Shown here: positions 12,301 to 23,346 of the stretch, piece after piece
Position numbering within the stretch: the stretch's first letter is position 1
How the letters are laid out: the number at the start of each line of letters is the position of its first letter
Assembly (NCBI RefSeq): GCF_000219625.1
Contig: NC_018218.1
Location: 4,030,001 to 4,094,000, forward strand
Length of the DNA: 64,000 nucleotides
Direction: 5' to 3'
Source of the DNA: Zymoseptoria tritici IPO323
Taxonomy: Eukaryota; Ascomycota; Dothideomycetes; Mycosphaerellales; Mycosphaerellaceae
Translations under genes and position numbers: made by a program
The notes under the pieces: model-generated
Database searches by the model: none
What the model was told of the DNA's origin: nothing
Seen by the model: only the letters and a program-made list of their open reading frames with translations

Positions 12301-12673
12301 CGCCTCACAAGTGGACCTCGCATCAGCCCAGCAAGACGGAACACCGCAGCCCCTCGCACGAGTCACCACCCTCCGCGACGCCCGCACGCCTAACAATCTC
12401 GTCACCTCGCCCACTGCCTATGATGCCTCTCACAGCACGGCCTTTCCAGACATGCAGAATTCAGAATTCAGCAGCGGTCTCATTCACGGTCATGAGCCGC
12501 GGCTGTTTCCTGGTATCATGAGCAGTAGTGGTGGGAGGAGGAGAAAGTCGTCCATAGTACGGGCGACGGACGATGAGGCGTTGGCGCAGAGTACGGGGAG
12601 TCTGGCGAGGAGTGGAACGGACGAGAAGACGATTCGAGAGGGCGTTGCCGAGGGGAGTGCTGGAGAGGAATAG
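9368..12673 (+). CDS. AMD1: AMP deaminase
   Basis: Intronless 1,101-residue frame. The enzyme hydrolyses AMP to IMP and ammonia in the cytosolic purine nucleotide cycle. All family hallmarks are visible: the metal-binding THVHHSACMNQKHLL near residue 456, LDMHAHTDSFHRFDKFNLKYNP near 517, HCGEAGD near 724 and SLSTDDPLQF near 798, which together supply the zinc ligands and catalytic Asp. The first ~280 residues are acidic and Ser-rich and probably regulatory. The last ~190 residues (Pro/Ser/Asn-rich) are likely disordered. A DFEECLP...KGGVYQVYE segment ahead of the catalytic domain is also typical of fungal AMP deaminases. ATG at 9368 is the first in frame after a pyrimidine-rich leader. Confidence 0.97.
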   Translation: MQRSALQHHMVHDADTDDSDLDNAPDSSNAEDSDVDARESTHETTGLMRRASKDLESSKEAIDLPETEDSEPQGMLPRDKQRRTTHYNYTLEKQMSHVEAKQFFQQQRQNTLDEQSLTASPMATSPVLRARTHTPQVGADTNGFGRTASLRSKHSTMSFKEPGYKSALPVGLSDPNKHPNSSTIQSPSIGRFEGLNGINSTAAAAEDDTESAADKEIRAHIQHPGLPHESKPLLEQEGIHGAGAGVGIDSKNDPGVTTELHAIYSNIQKILDLRHKYMRLSLQGPADNPRDEPEWNIYPPPPNPVWYENKKRQTELDEDGNEKTPSTSQTLPKKPARKMGQDIGEDFDFEECLPVPDKGEMTFRLEKGGVYQVYETSKSAELGEPILHIPDIREYYMDLDAILGISSDGPSKSFAYRRLQYLEGKFNLYVLLNEYQEIADTKAVPHRDFYNVRKVDTHVHHSACMNQKHLLRFIKSKMKKSPDEVVLFRDGKNLTLKEVFESINLTAYDLSIDTLDMHAHTDSFHRFDKFNLKYNPVGESRLRTIFLKTDNNIQGRYLAEITKEVMSDLESSKYQMVEWRISIYGRSLDEWDKLAAWVVDNKLFSPNVRWLIQVPRLYDVYKASGLMETYEEVVKNVFQPLFEVTQDPSSHPKLHVFLQRVIGFDSVDDESKSERRIYRKFPLPKDWDTKQNPPYSYWIYYLFANIASLNVWRKQRAFNTFVLRPHCGEAGDTDHLAAAVLCCHSISHGLLLRKVPLLQYIFYLEQIGVAMSPLSNNALFLAYERNPFLQYFRRGLNVSLSTDDPLQFAFTKEPLIEEYAVAAQIYKLSAVDMCELAKHSVIQSGFEHVMKQRWLGNNYHHPGPAGNDMAKVNVPNIREAFRHETWLQELAMIDRYTSVANSDRLSSFNLAPGPHNTTQAVPPSPTASLKTNPSVSNPLANIENPILRTGTGEHINPGSIPQPHAYRPNAQAARMPNSASQVDLASAQQDGTPQPLARVTTLRDARTPNNLVTSPTAYDASHSTAFPDMQNSEFSSGLIHGHEPRLFPGIMSSSGGRRRKSSIVRATDDEALAQSTGSLARSGTDEKTIREGVAEGSAGEE

Positions 12674-14019
12674 TCGAATTGCTACTGTGCCGAAGGCGAT
12701 GCGAAGAGAATGTAAAAGATGACCGACTATGGGAATGTCTGACTCATCGCGCCAGACTTGATTCATCCTACTGCGCAGACCTATCTATGGGGAGCACCCA
12801 AGTCATGAACGGGTATGCATATATCTTGACTGTCTATCAATTGAGAGGTCTCGATCGCTGCGAGCCGAAGGGTGAAGACAGTAGTCATGGTCGATGAGAT
12901 CTCCGAATTGGCCGGTTGGCTCCTTGGTTCCTTGCTCTGAAAACCCCTGATTTCCAGAGTCATCTTCCACGGTGACGGTCAACCCTCTGAAAGCGAATTG
13001 GCGGGATAGCGGTGGTGGTCAGAATCGAAGTTGCGCAGTTGTCGGTGCATTGCCGGTGTCGTGTTGTGTAGGCAAGAGCGGCATGGCGGTACGAAGGTAT
13101 TCGTCAACATGTGCAGTGTGCGAGTAGATCGCCGGCCTCGTTGTTGTATGGATGTATAAATGAGCGGGGTGGCGGCGTACGATGGCGTTCGCGTAGGGCG
13201 ATAGGCCGTCTGCTTCGGCATTTCAGGACTGGGGCAAGAGAAAGAAGTGCCACGATCGGTTCCGGCGGGCGAGAGAGCGCGCAGAGACCGACTTTGGTCA
13301 CTGCGTCTTGTGTCGACAACGTGGCAAAGGTCTAATTAGATCAAGGCTGACAGCAGCAGATCCTTACTCTGCCGGCGCTCTTCGTGTGAGATCTCCCGTC
13401 TATAGCATAGAGATGGTAGAGGTGGTGGATGTTCTGCTGCTGATACAGTGCTGAGGAGATTGAGGATCAAGCATGGAGCATTTGGATCGCCTCGGTCGCC
13501 AGCTAAATGTGATCGATGAGGCATTCGTATAGGACAGTACTGGTGATAGGTCCATGACTGTTTCCTGCCTCTCACCAGCACTTGTCCAATAGACTCACAT
13601 TCTTCAACCTGGTCAAACCCGACTCTCGGATCTGACCTCGATCTTAGTTTCTGCCAAGCGGCCGTTTTGCACGGTCACGTGACTACGCTCTGATGATGCT
13701 TGCCCTCAAAGTCCAATGGTCGTCCGGATGAGCGCAGGAATGGTCTGTTGTTGTACAGGATAGGTATATACAGAATGCTACCTGCACGAAGAAGACGAGA
13801 GTGCGATTGCTCTCTTTCCGGATCGCGAGGCTTCGAAGTGCATGCTTTTCCTTTCGTCTAGTTGTTGCGTTCTTCCGTGTCAGAGCAAGGCAAGATGGAA
13901 CAAGCATATTCCAATCCTTCACGTCGGGTATTGACACCCGCCATGTCTCTGTGCTATCCCTCTCACCGCCTCTTTCCCGTGTCATCACATGTGTCCAACA
14001 TCTGCCCTCGGCAAGCCTC
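12674..14019. other. Intergenic between convergent genes, no gene seen
   Basis: This 1.35-kb gap separates the 3' end of AMP deaminase from the 3' end of the ATP synthase subunit e gene. Short frames occur on both strands but none has a recognisable domain, signal peptide or plausible intron chain. No RNA gene was recognised. Confidence 0.45.
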
Positions 14020-14523
14020 TTACGGGTTCTCCTTGGCCACCTTGAGGAGGTACTTCTCGAGGTCGAATTTCGGGTCGTCTGGGTTCGTTATTACTGTGGA
14101 GAAGGAAAAGTGTCAGCATTCTGTCCGCAAGTCCAGGCAGGGCTCAACCTCTCTCTCCTGGTGAATTCCTTCTTCAAATCCTCGCAATGCACTGCATCCA
14201 CCTTCACAAAGACTCACCACCATCGCCCGACTTGGGCGAGTTCTTCTCGGCGAACTTGGCCTTGGCCTCATCTATGAGCTTCTGCTTTCGGTCGTATTCG
14301 TGCTTGTGTTCCGCGGCTTTATCCTTTGCGAAGATGGCCTGCTGGTGTGTGAAACCGTAGAAGACACCGAAGACGAGGGCTCCCCATCGGAGGACCTGCG
14401 CGATGATCCTATTAGTCGATGCTCTTGACCTCCGCTCGCCAATGCCTTTCAATGGCTGACAGTTGCTGCGCGCGGGAGATGTCGGGGGAGGAGGAAGCTC
14501 ACATTCGTCCCCGTTGCGGACAT
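14020..14523 (-). CDS. ATP21: Mitochondrial F1Fo-ATP synthase subunit e
   Basis: Three small exons on the minus strand, 14503-14523, 14218-14395 and 14020-14093, give 90 residues. The product, MSATGTN + VLRWGALVFGVFYGFTHQ..., shows the N-terminal membrane helix with its conserved G-x-x-x-G-type dimerisation pattern (GVFYG). A charged helix follows (EHKHEYDRKQKLIDEAKAKFAEK), ending VITNPDDPKFDLEKYLLKVAKENP. Subunit e (yeast Tim11/Atp21) sits in the inner membrane and helps ATP synthase dimerise and shape cristae. Length matches the family (about 90-100). The middle exon alone ends in a spurious stop; splicing at GGTG/GTGAGT restores the expected C-terminus. Its 5' end faces the dynein intermediate chain gene. 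Confidence 0.93.
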
Positions 14524-14808
14524 GGCGGAGGATGCTGGAAGGGAGAAGACGGCGATGTGGTGAGCGAATACTTGTTGAAGACTGACTGCGGAGTCGTGAT
14601 TGTCCGGAGGTGCGCAGTGGTGCCGGGTTGTCGTGTTCACTGGTGTCGGAGGCTGGAAGTCGTTGAAGCTTTGGAGGATTGTTTTCGGCGAGAGTTCCGG
14701 CCGGAGCCTCTCGCTGCCGCGAGCTTCACTTCGATAGCTTCACGTGGTCGTCAACACCAACAACAACTCAAGGCAACACAACGTCAGCTTGATTGAACAG
14801 ACGTGAAC
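14524..14808. promoter_or_regulatory. Shared divergent promoter region, ATP21 / dynein intermediate chain
   Basis: Only 285 bp separate the start codons of two divergently oriented genes, so both core promoters and 5' leaders must lie here. I cannot point to a specific factor site. The call rests on position alone. Confidence 0.5.
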
Positions 14809-16918
14809 ATGTCTTCGATTCAAGCGCGTAAAGACGAAATCCTCGCCAAAAAGGCCAAACTCGCAGAACTCAAGCGTAATCGTGAGCTGCGGCAGAAGGA
14901 GTTCACCAACAATCGACAAAGTCTTGATGCTACAGAGGTAGGAAGTGATCACGGGATTGAACATGGTATTCGACTGACTGACTTGACAGTTAGCTGCACC
15001 TTCACCATCCCGAGTGGGCGGCAGCAGTGCCAAACGAGAGGACATCGATGAACTCATTTCCTCCTTAGTCGACCGACGTTCCTCGACATCAACACCCGTT
15101 ACTCCAACAGCAAAGAAACGCGCGAGTGGAACAGATCAGTCTTCAGAAGGAGCCGGGACGCCGCCTCGAACCAAACACCAGGGATACCAGGATGCAGCCA
15201 CATCACCGCAACCGCTCACGATGGGCGAATTGACGACCGTTTTCGAAATCCCCGTGGAATCGAAGCCGGAGATTATAAGCTACAGCAAAGGGGTGCAGAC
15301 TTCAGAACAGTGGCAGCAGACACCCGATAGCGACGAGTCAGGAGAGGCGGATGGAACGAGCAGAACTCCCACGCGCAGACGCAGGAAGCTGAGCCAGAGG
15401 GAGAAGGAGTTGGAGGAAGAGGAGATTAGACAACGATTACGACAGGAGATTGAGGAAGAGCTCAAGGCTTTGCAGTTGGACGAGAAAATAGACCCGGAGA
15501 AGGAGCGATTTCCAGTCAGGGCGTTGGCACCAGAGGAGCTCAGTGCGGTGACAAGCAGCAACGACTTTCTGGACTTTGTGGAGAGGAGCAGCAAGGTGAT
15601 CGAGCGAGCTCTAGACGAGGAGTACGATGTACTGGCCGACTATGCTCTGCAAACACGAGACGCCGAGGATGACGACGAATACGTTGGGAGGAGAGGCAGG
15701 CGAGTCAAGGAGGTCGCACAATTCGATCTGCACGATGCCATGGGCAAGAAGCGCATGATCAGTGACATGGACTTCAGTCCCAAATTCCCGGAACTGCTCT
15801 GCACCTCCTACACCAAGTCTCAATCATCACCGCATACCCCACCCGGTCTGCTCAACGTCTGGAACATGCACCTCAAAGGTCGACCAGAATACTCGCTCCA
15901 CGCCACATCCGATCTTCTATCCTGTCTCTTCCATCCTCACCATCCTTCACTCATCCTTGGTGGTACATACAGTGGGCAGCTATGTCTCTGGGATACTCGG
16001 GCTCGCAATCAGCGGACCGGCGAACCAGTACAAAAGACGCCCCTCACAGGCGGTCGCAGTGGCCACGCCCATCCTATTTACAGCCTCGCTGTTGTCGGAA
16101 CACAGAACGCCAGCTCTGTCGTCTCCGTGAGCACCGACGGCGTAGTCTGCGCCTGGTCGACAGACATCCTCACCCAACCACAAGAATTCCTCGAACTCCA
16201 CGCTCCGAATCCCTCTGCCTACAAGACAGACGATGTAGCGCCGACCTGCATCTCCTTCCCAGCAAGCGACCCGACCTACTTCCTCTCCGGTACTGAGCAA
16301 GGCAACATCTTTCCCGTCCACCGCTACGACCGAGCGGGCGCCAAATCCGGCGTCGATGTCCGCACCAGTTACCGCGGACACGAAGCTCCGGTCACGGGAA
16401 TCGACTTTCACCCTGCTCGCGGCAAGATCGATCTGGGTGACCTCTTCGTCAGCTCCGGTCTTGACTGGAGTGTCAAAGTCTGGCGTGCACGACCTCCGAG
16501 TTCGACTGCGAGTACCATCTCCGGCAACACAGAGATCGTTAAGCCGCTACTTGAGATCCAGCGAGAAGACAGCGTGTACGATGTCAAGTGGAGTCCTACC
16601 AAACCTGGCATTTTTGGCTGTGTCGACGGTGGCGGAAGAATGGACATTTACGACATCAACGCGAGCTCGGAGGTGCCGGTTGGCGGTGCGCGGCCGAGCC
16701 ATGTGGAGAAAGATATGTACTCGCTCAAGAGTCTGAACAAGCTGGCGTGGGAGAAGACGCAAGGCAAGCATGTGGCGGTCGGAGGCCTGGACGGCATTGC
16801 AACGGTGTTCGAGGTGGGAAGTGAGTTGGGTGGTGTGGATACGAAGAGTGAGGCGTGGGTTGGGGTGAAGAAGTGGATGGGAAAGCAGACGAAGAGTAAG
16901 GTTGAGTCACAGGAGTGA
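14809..16918 (+). CDS. Cytoplasmic dynein intermediate chain (WD40)
   Basis: Two exons, 14809-14937 and 14990-16918, encode 685 residues. The N-terminus, beginning MSSIQARKDEILAKKAKLAE, is the conserved p150Glued/NudE-binding helix of dynein intermediate chains. A disordered linker follows with a dynein light chain (LC8-type) docking motif, SKGVQTS, near residues 142-148. Then come an acidic/basic coiled region (QREKELEEEEIRQRLRQEIE) and a C-terminal WD40 propeller (for example LICLWDT-like LCLWDTRARN, VCAWSTD, WSVKVWRA). The protein scaffolds the dynein motor for retrograde transport, nuclear positioning and spindle work in hyphae. Length fits (about 640-700). Exon 1 splices in phase and completes the N-terminal helix (SLDATE/LAAPSPSR). 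Confidence 0.95.
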
Positions 16919-17142
16919 TGGTTCATAGCGGAGGAGGTTGAGCTCGACATTGAGCACTGTTTACAAGCGAATACCCACGAATTGAGCGTCTTGATTTGGG
17001 TCTGAACCTCACGCATACCACGGCATTCAGCAAGAGCCGGGCTGTGCATCCTCGAACGTGTCACGTCGAGCCATTGAGACAAGAGTTCGCTCTTCGGAGC
17101 TTTCGTGGACCGATTACGGCATGGCCTTCACATATGTTTCTA

Positions 17143-18516
17143 TCAGCCGTACAGCGGCGCCGACTTTTTGAGTCTCTCTGTGTCCAGACTGACATCGCCA
17201 TCCAACGCCTTGCCCTTCAACACAGCCTGGAAGAGTGTATCCAGCCTCTTCACAGCTTCATCGCTGATCTGGTAGTGCACAACTAGACGTCCACCCAGCA
17301 ATCGCAGACCAGCCTTTTGACCCATCTCGACGAACTGATCCGCCGTCACACCTGCCGCTTCGAGGTCAAGCCACACCATGTTCGTCTCGACTGGGTTCGT
17401 CGTCTTGCCGCCGTAGCTCTCCCACAGCTCGCCGATTTGTTTCGCACGTGCATGGCAGGCTTGTAGCTTTCCTCCGAGGAACGTATCTTCCACAGCCACT
17501 CTGGCCGCAGCGGTGATCACGCCAGCTTGTCTGATGCCACCTCCAATAGACTTCCTCACCCATCTCGACCTTGCGGTGAACGCTTTCGTCCCGACAATGA
17601 TGCTCCCAATCGGTGCTCCTAGTCCCTTGGAGAAGCACAGCGAAATGCTGTCAAAGCAAGCACAGTAGTCCTTCAACGACGCCGCACCAGCCGCGACAGC
17701 CTCCCATATCCTCGCGCCGTCCAGGTGCATGATCAAACCCTTCTCCTTCGCCCACGCCGAGATCCTCTGGCACTCCTCCAGTGGCACCACCACGCCCGCA
17801 ATGGTATTCTCCAAGCTAATCAACTTCGTCGGACATCCATGCACATCCTCCCGCAGGTCCACCACTTTTTTCAGATCCTCCAGTGTGACATATTTTCCAT
17901 TACTCGGCGTGGCAGGTTTCAACATAGCTCCACACAACGACGCCACGCCGCCTGCTTCCCACTCGATGATGTGTGATCGGGCGTCGGCGGCGACACTGTG
18001 CGGTGGACCGCCGAGGTGGGTCCGGATGGCGATCTGGTTGCCCATGGTGCCGCTCATGACCATCAGGCCGGAGTCTTTGCCTGTGAGGTCGGCTATGAAG
18101 GCTTCGAGGGAGTTGGTGGTTGGATCTTCTTGGAAGACATCGTCGAAGAGGGTGGTGGCGGAGATTGCTTCGAGCATACGGGTGGTGGGTGTCGTTATGG
18201 TGTCGCCTAGAGGAGATTGTTAGCTTGGTAGTTGGCTGAGTACATGAGATGAGGACTCACTTCGAAAGTCGAATGCTGTTGGTCCTGGAGCAGCCCAATT
18301 GTTGACCGGGACGTGAGCACCATTGGAGCCATTGGACAGGTGGTGAGCTTCGCTCTCGATTTTGTCCGTGTTCAATGCTGTAGACATATTGTTGCGTGGT
18401 AGTGATCGAAGAGAAGTGGGAGAGCGTGGAGCGGGGAATGGGAACGACATTGCTGCGGCGGCAGATATGAGTTGACTCCTACCTCGCCAGGGCAGGAGAC
18501 GCGATCGCAGCAACAT
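17143..18516 (-). CDS. GLY1: L-threonine (allo-threonine) aldolase, PLP enzyme
   Basis: Two exons, 18261-18516 and 17143-18206, encode 439 residues. The enzyme cleaves threonine to glycine and acetaldehyde and supplies glycine. The family signature starts at the splice (FDFRS/DTITTPTTRML), followed by AFIADLTGKDSGLMVMSGTMGNQ, HLDGARIWEA and the PLP-lysine motif SLCFSKGLGAP (Lys near residue 276). Fungal homologues are about 360-390 residues. The extra ~70 N-terminal residues are Arg/Ser/Ala-rich (MLLRSRLLPWRGRSQLISA) and could be a mitochondrial presequence, with internal ATGs (MSFPF, MSTAL) offering a cytosolic form. That dual targeting is inference. The gene is convergent with the dynein gene. 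Confidence 0.93.
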
Positions 18517-19156
18517 CCTGACCTCTTTATACTGCTGCTCTTCACCACTCTGCGCCCTACGAGTGTCAGATTAAGCGTTCTTTGTGCTCATCGTGGTCGT
18601 GTAGCCAGAAAGTCCGACGCTTGTAGGGAAGAAAGCTCGAGACAATGACCAATTTGATAGGCCAAGACCCCTTCGACCGTCGATATCGGCCATGTCCAAG
18701 GTGATATGTTTCGGGAGGAAACTTTGGGCAGAACATTGAGCCTGTTGTTGCTTCCTACCGTAGTCTTCTCGAGACGCCGACACAGCACCAGACTGACATG
18801 AAGGGCGTGGACGAAAGTATCGACAACTGCTTCTTCCATTGCAACAGAGAGAGAAGAAGTCGGAGCTGTCCCCGCAATGGCGCGTCGAGTCGAGTGGAAC
18901 CGAGACAAATTCCTCGCGTCGCCTCTTCCTTGACCTTCGCATGACGACTTCACTCTCTTTGTGCGCGTTTTCATGACGTTCCCATGACTGGAGCATCTGC
19001 ATAAGGTAAGAAGTACCTCATACCTACCTATCAATGGGAAGCTGCATCCTGCGCGTGTCACTTGCACGTAAGTAAGTACACGCATAAATGTTTCTTTGCT
19101 CCAAGGTCTCGAGACCTCTCTTCCACCAAACCAAACAACAATTCCGCACACGCAAC
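18517..19156. other. Divergent intergenic region, no gene seen
   Basis: This 640-bp gap lies between the 5' ends of the threonine aldolase and short-chain dehydrogenase genes. It presumably holds both promoters. Two overlapping minus-strand frames (about 18571-19151) have no recognisable content. Confidence 0.45.
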
Positions 19157-20277
19157 ATGTCTTCCATCGTCAACGCCGCCAAAGCTACGCTCTCGGAGAA
19201 CTTGGGAGGAATCGCACAGTCGCTGGCACCCGCCGGTACAGAGTTCTCTCTGGATGATGTTCCAGATCAGAGTGGCAAGGTCGCGGTCGTGACGGGTGGA
19301 AGTGCAGGTAAGAAGTGAACAAGACTGTGGTGCTCATCAGGAGCTGATCAGTCTAGGCATCGGATACGGAGCCACCCACACACTCCTCACGAAGAACATT
19401 TCGAAATTGTTCATACTCTCCGGCGGCGAGGAAAAGGCGGACACGGCACATCAGGCAATCAGCAAGGAGCTGGGTGAAGAGAAGGCGTCTCGAGTGGTGC
19501 TCGTTCACTGCGACCTTGGAGACTGGAAGAGCATCTCGGGCGCGGCGAAGAAAATCACCGATGGCACTGATCGCTTGGACATTCTCATTCAAAATGCCGG
19601 ACGCGGAATCATGACATACCAGCTCAGCGATCTGGGCGTCGACCGACACATGGCTGTGAATCACTTCGGACATGCGCTGCTCACATCGCACCTCCTACCT
19701 CTCCTCAAGAAGACGGCAAGTGGCCAGAACGTCGTGCGTGTCACGAATCAAGCTTCGAACTTGCACGAGTCGGCTCCCAAGGACACCAAGTTCGCCTCGC
19801 TCGATGAGCTCAACACCGATCTCGGACCAAATGGCCAGTACGGTCGAGCCAAGCTGGCCAACATCTTGTTCAGCCGGTACCTTGCCCGCCACTTGACCAA
19901 GGAGCATCCGCGGATACTGGTGAACGCGACTCATCCAGGTGTTGTGTTCACAGACATGTCGCAGAAGGACATTCACGAGCCGTATCCACTTCTGGGATAC
20001 GGTATGTCGGTGGCAGCCGCGCCTTTCAAGAAGGACCAGTTTGACGGAGCCCTTTCGACATTGTGAGTCAATCGGACGCGGCGGCGAAAGACTACACTAA
20101 CGAATGAACAGGTACGCTGCGACTGTCACACACAAGTCGGGAGAGTACATCTGCCCCCCTGCTGCGGTCGAGCCGGGTAGCGAGCTCTCCCAAGACGAAG
20201 CTCTGCAAGATCAGTTGATGAAGTTGACTCGAGAAATCATTGCGGAGAAGATGAATGGCGAGACGTTGGAGCTCTAG
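19157..20277 (+). CDS. Short-chain dehydrogenase/reductase (retinol dehydrogenase-like)
   Basis: Three exons, 19157-19307, 19357-20062 and 20112-20277, give 340 residues. It is an NAD(P)-dependent oxidoreductase of the classical SDR fold. The cofactor motif TGGSAGIG (residues 46-53) is rebuilt across intron 1. Other motifs are CDLGDW (substituting for D-L-x near 102), NAG at 130-132, a Ser at about 184 and the catalytic YGRAK (Tyr212, Lys216). A NATHPGVVFTDM segment and the ~45-residue N-terminal extension (LDDVPDQSGKVAVVTGG) are common in fungal WW-oxidoreductase/retinol-dehydrogenase-like SDRs. The third exon (YAATVTHKSGEYICPP) matches the usual family C-terminus. Substrate unknown. Confidence 0.92.
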
Positions 20278-20820
20278 GCCGTGGGACCGCAGCCATTGGC
20301 ATAGATGTGTAATGAGCAATGCAGACGCGCAGGATCAAAAAGAAAGACATCGCAGGGGGTGATTAAGTTTGGCTAGCGCATGGCTACGTCCGCTGGAATT
20401 GCTGCAACCCTTCTTCTTCCCTGCCTCTTCCCTTCACATATACATATGTCTCTCTCTCTCCCCCTCTCTCTCGATGTACTCAAACGCTGATCGATACGGT
20501 GCTGCGGTCTGCCATTCGGCTGCTTCGTTTCCGCGTGCGCCTCCCGGACCGTGAAGGTTTGGCATGGGTTCTTTGTAAGTTCGCATGGCTGACAACGGCA
20601 ATTTGGCCATTGACCAGGTTTACTCCCCGATTTGACTGAGATTCAGGTCAGCTCGTGTTTTGCAGCCCTTCGTAAGTCGCACCTCCAGGAAAGACCACAT
20701 CATTGGTCACCTTGTGGGCTCTTCCATTCAAATCTCCTGTCCGTCAGCCTACACACTTCGCGCCTGTCTTTGGCTCTCAGACCAGTCTTTCCTCCAACCG
20801 AAAACTACGACGACCGGATC
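20278..20820. other. Intergenic with CT-rich microsatellite
   Basis: The stretch holds the 3' side of the dehydrogenase gene and the leader of the protease gene. A CT-rich run (about 20448-20475) is a pyrimidine tract that may be promoter-linked. An in-frame upstream start for the protease exists at about 20632, but the signal peptide argues for the ATG at 20821. Confidence 0.5.
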
Positions 20821-22259
20821 ATGTACACTCTCTTCATTTTCTTGGCCGTGTGCACAGTGTCGTTCGGCAATCCAGGTCTCCGCTCCCGCAGAACGGGCAC
20901 GCACAGGCGAAACGCACTTTCAGGAGATGCCGCTCATCCAAAACGAACCATCGACCACCGAGAAGCTGCAGCGTGCGAGAACGGCACCTACGTTGCCGAT
21001 ATCGTCTGGATGGAACAGGGCACATCACCTGGTCTCAATGTTCAGGTCGGCGAAGACGTTTTGACTGTCGTATTCGACCTGGGCAGCAGTCCTTTCTATG
21101 TCCTCGGAGCGAATTGGGGGTGCATTGACCATATCTACGGCAACATTACGCACTAGTACGTTGTACCGGAAGACTTGCACTTGAATCACAAATGTCTAAT
21201 GTGACGCTCAGCCCACGGAGCAAATGCGGCGGCGAAGCGAACACCACGAGCCCTGGGTTTACATTCTCGGGTGGCTCGATTATCGGTGCTGGTTTCAACT
21301 CTACCTACGCCGGTGGCCTTTACGGAGCTCTAGGCGAAATCGGCTACCAGGAAATTACTCTTGGAAATCTCACCGTCCCGAATGCGATCACCGGGATCGC
21401 AACGCAGGTCGAAATCGCACGCAGCGGCGTGCTCTCGACTAACGGCGTAATGGGCTTCGCTTTTCCATTCCTCACATCTTACTGGCGACGATCCGAACTT
21501 GATCAGGTTGGAGAGCTCCAATATGTCACAAACATTTCTCACTACAAACCTGTCGTTTTCCAAGCGGCGGCGGACGGCCTTGTCAACCCAATATTTGGAT
21601 ACTATTACGACGGCCTAGGCGGTGTAGACGGCACGGTCTGTGGCCAGCTTACCCTCGGCGCGGAGCCCAATATCCGTTCGGGACCGTACTCGCAGGATGT
21701 GCCCGTAGTACCTTATACCGATGAGACTGGCGATCCTTCCACTCATAACTTCGCGTTTTGGAACTTTCACATCGACGGGCTCAAGATCCTTCACTCCCCA
21801 GACGCAGACCCTGTGATCTTCTCGTACCTTGACGACGACCCGGTAGACGTCATACCGTTTGAAGGAAATGGCACGTCGATGCGGCCGTATATAAAACACA
21901 CTCCTGCACTCGACACGGGCACTTTGTATTCTTCGATTCCCCGAGACGTGTTCGACGAACTCACCAAACACATCGACCCGGCTCCATTCGTCGACAAGTA
22001 CGGCGTCCTCGCCACCGCATGCAACGCAACCGTGCCAGACCTGGCCGTCATGATCGCCGGTTCGGATCTCTGGTTCAATCGCTCGGGTATTGTCTTCCCA
22101 CCCAGCTGGAATCCTGAAGAAGAGTCGTGCGAGCTCGCGATTACTGCCGACGACTTTGTGGGGCTCGGATCGACGTGGTTGATCAACGTGGTGGCGGTGC
22201 ATGATTTCAGCGATTCGGAAAGACCGGTGTCGAGGTTTGCGCAGAGGGTATGGGAGTAG
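20821..22259 (+). CDS. Secreted aspartic-protease-like protein (A1 family) with altered first active-site motif
   Basis: Two exons, 20821-21155 and 21212-22259, encode 460 residues. The N-terminus MYTLFIFLAVCTVSFG is a clear signal peptide. The body is pepsin-like: a VVFDLGSSPFYVLG segment near residue 86 at the place of the first D-T-G, GTYVADIVWMEQ before it, a flap-like GGLYGALGEIGYQEITLGN stretch, GVMGFAFPF and the second site ALDTGTLYSSIP near residue 346. The first motif reads D-L-G, not D-T-G/D-S-G; the catalytic Asp is kept but the Thr is not. Several N-glycosylation sequons (NGT, NIT, NST, NLT) suit secretion. It could be an active divergent protease or a pseudo-protease. No GPI-type hydrophobic tail is visible. 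Confidence 0.85.
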
Positions 22260-23346
22260 AATCTGCGAGGAGTAAGGGAGGGAGATTTCTTGCAGCTGAC
22301 GAATTGGCACGATGGGCACAAGAGTCAGTGTAGTCGGTACACAGATATTTGGCATCGATGTGTACAGCGAGGCGATGTCGAGGACACTATTGCCGCTGAG
22401 ATGCAGACGGCGTGGTGCAACGGCGGCTGCTGACGGGTTTCCTCTTGCTCTGAATGTAAGAGCTCGTAAGCGTGCCATATGCAATTAACTCGGTAGGCCG
22501 ATGATCAAGGACTTCTCCAGACACGGATTAGCACCTTTCACGTGAGATCGTTAGTGCACTGAATGTCAGTGGAAAACGTAGTGGATGTGGCATTCAACTT
22601 GAAGATTCCATTTCTTTAGCAATGTGTTCAACAGACATCCTGAAACACCCACACATGACCACAGACAGGGTAGGTCCGGCTTCCTGTCCGATCGCGCATT
22701 CGTCGCATTGTCAAGGGCATCGTGAGTTCGCGTATAGAGTAGCGAGATGAATTCGAGGCAAAGGTCGGTCGAGAGCTTCGTCGGTCCTTATCCCGCCGAC
22801 TCATGGCCACGTCAGGAACAACCGTGGTGCATTCGCATTCAACCTCTCCTACCGGTGCTGGACTTTCCGCTCTGTTGGGATCCTTGCTGTCGCCGAAATC
22901 GATGGCTGGACGGGCGTGGCATGCCAGTCTATGCTACGGGAATAGTACACGGCCAATTGTGTCGATCTCGGCAACGTAATTGTTCCATCGATGCAGCTGG
23001 AACCAAAAGGATCTAGACGATTGAGAGGTCCGAGAAGACATCGGGACTTTTGGTGTCGACCTCTCAACAACAAGGGACAAGAATCAAGCATGCGGCGGTA
23101 GAGCAGCGTGCCTCAAAGGATGAGCCACCGCAATCGCGGTGTCGGACTGCAAGTCTGTAAGGCCAAGAACATGGTGCGGAGAACGAGCAAGAAAGGCGAG
23201 GTACGTCGGACACAGCTCTTGCATCTGATACAAACTCGTCCAGCTTCGACACTTCCTACACGCTGCGTTCATTCGTTCGATCATGCCGCCAAATGGACCA
23301 CAAGAGAATCCACCAGCCCCTCAGCCCATCGTTTCCGTCTCTTCAG
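22260..23346. other. Intergenic, no gene seen
   Basis: About 1.1 kb between the protease-like gene and the cysteine-rich mini-gene. Short frames on both strands lack domains and signal peptides. Minus-strand frames overlapping 21615-22484 are shadows of the protease gene. Confidence 0.4.

Noticed and set aside
21615..22484. 289-codon minus-strand frame over the protease gene
   Set aside because: Shadow; the plus-strand protein has a signal peptide and protease motifs.
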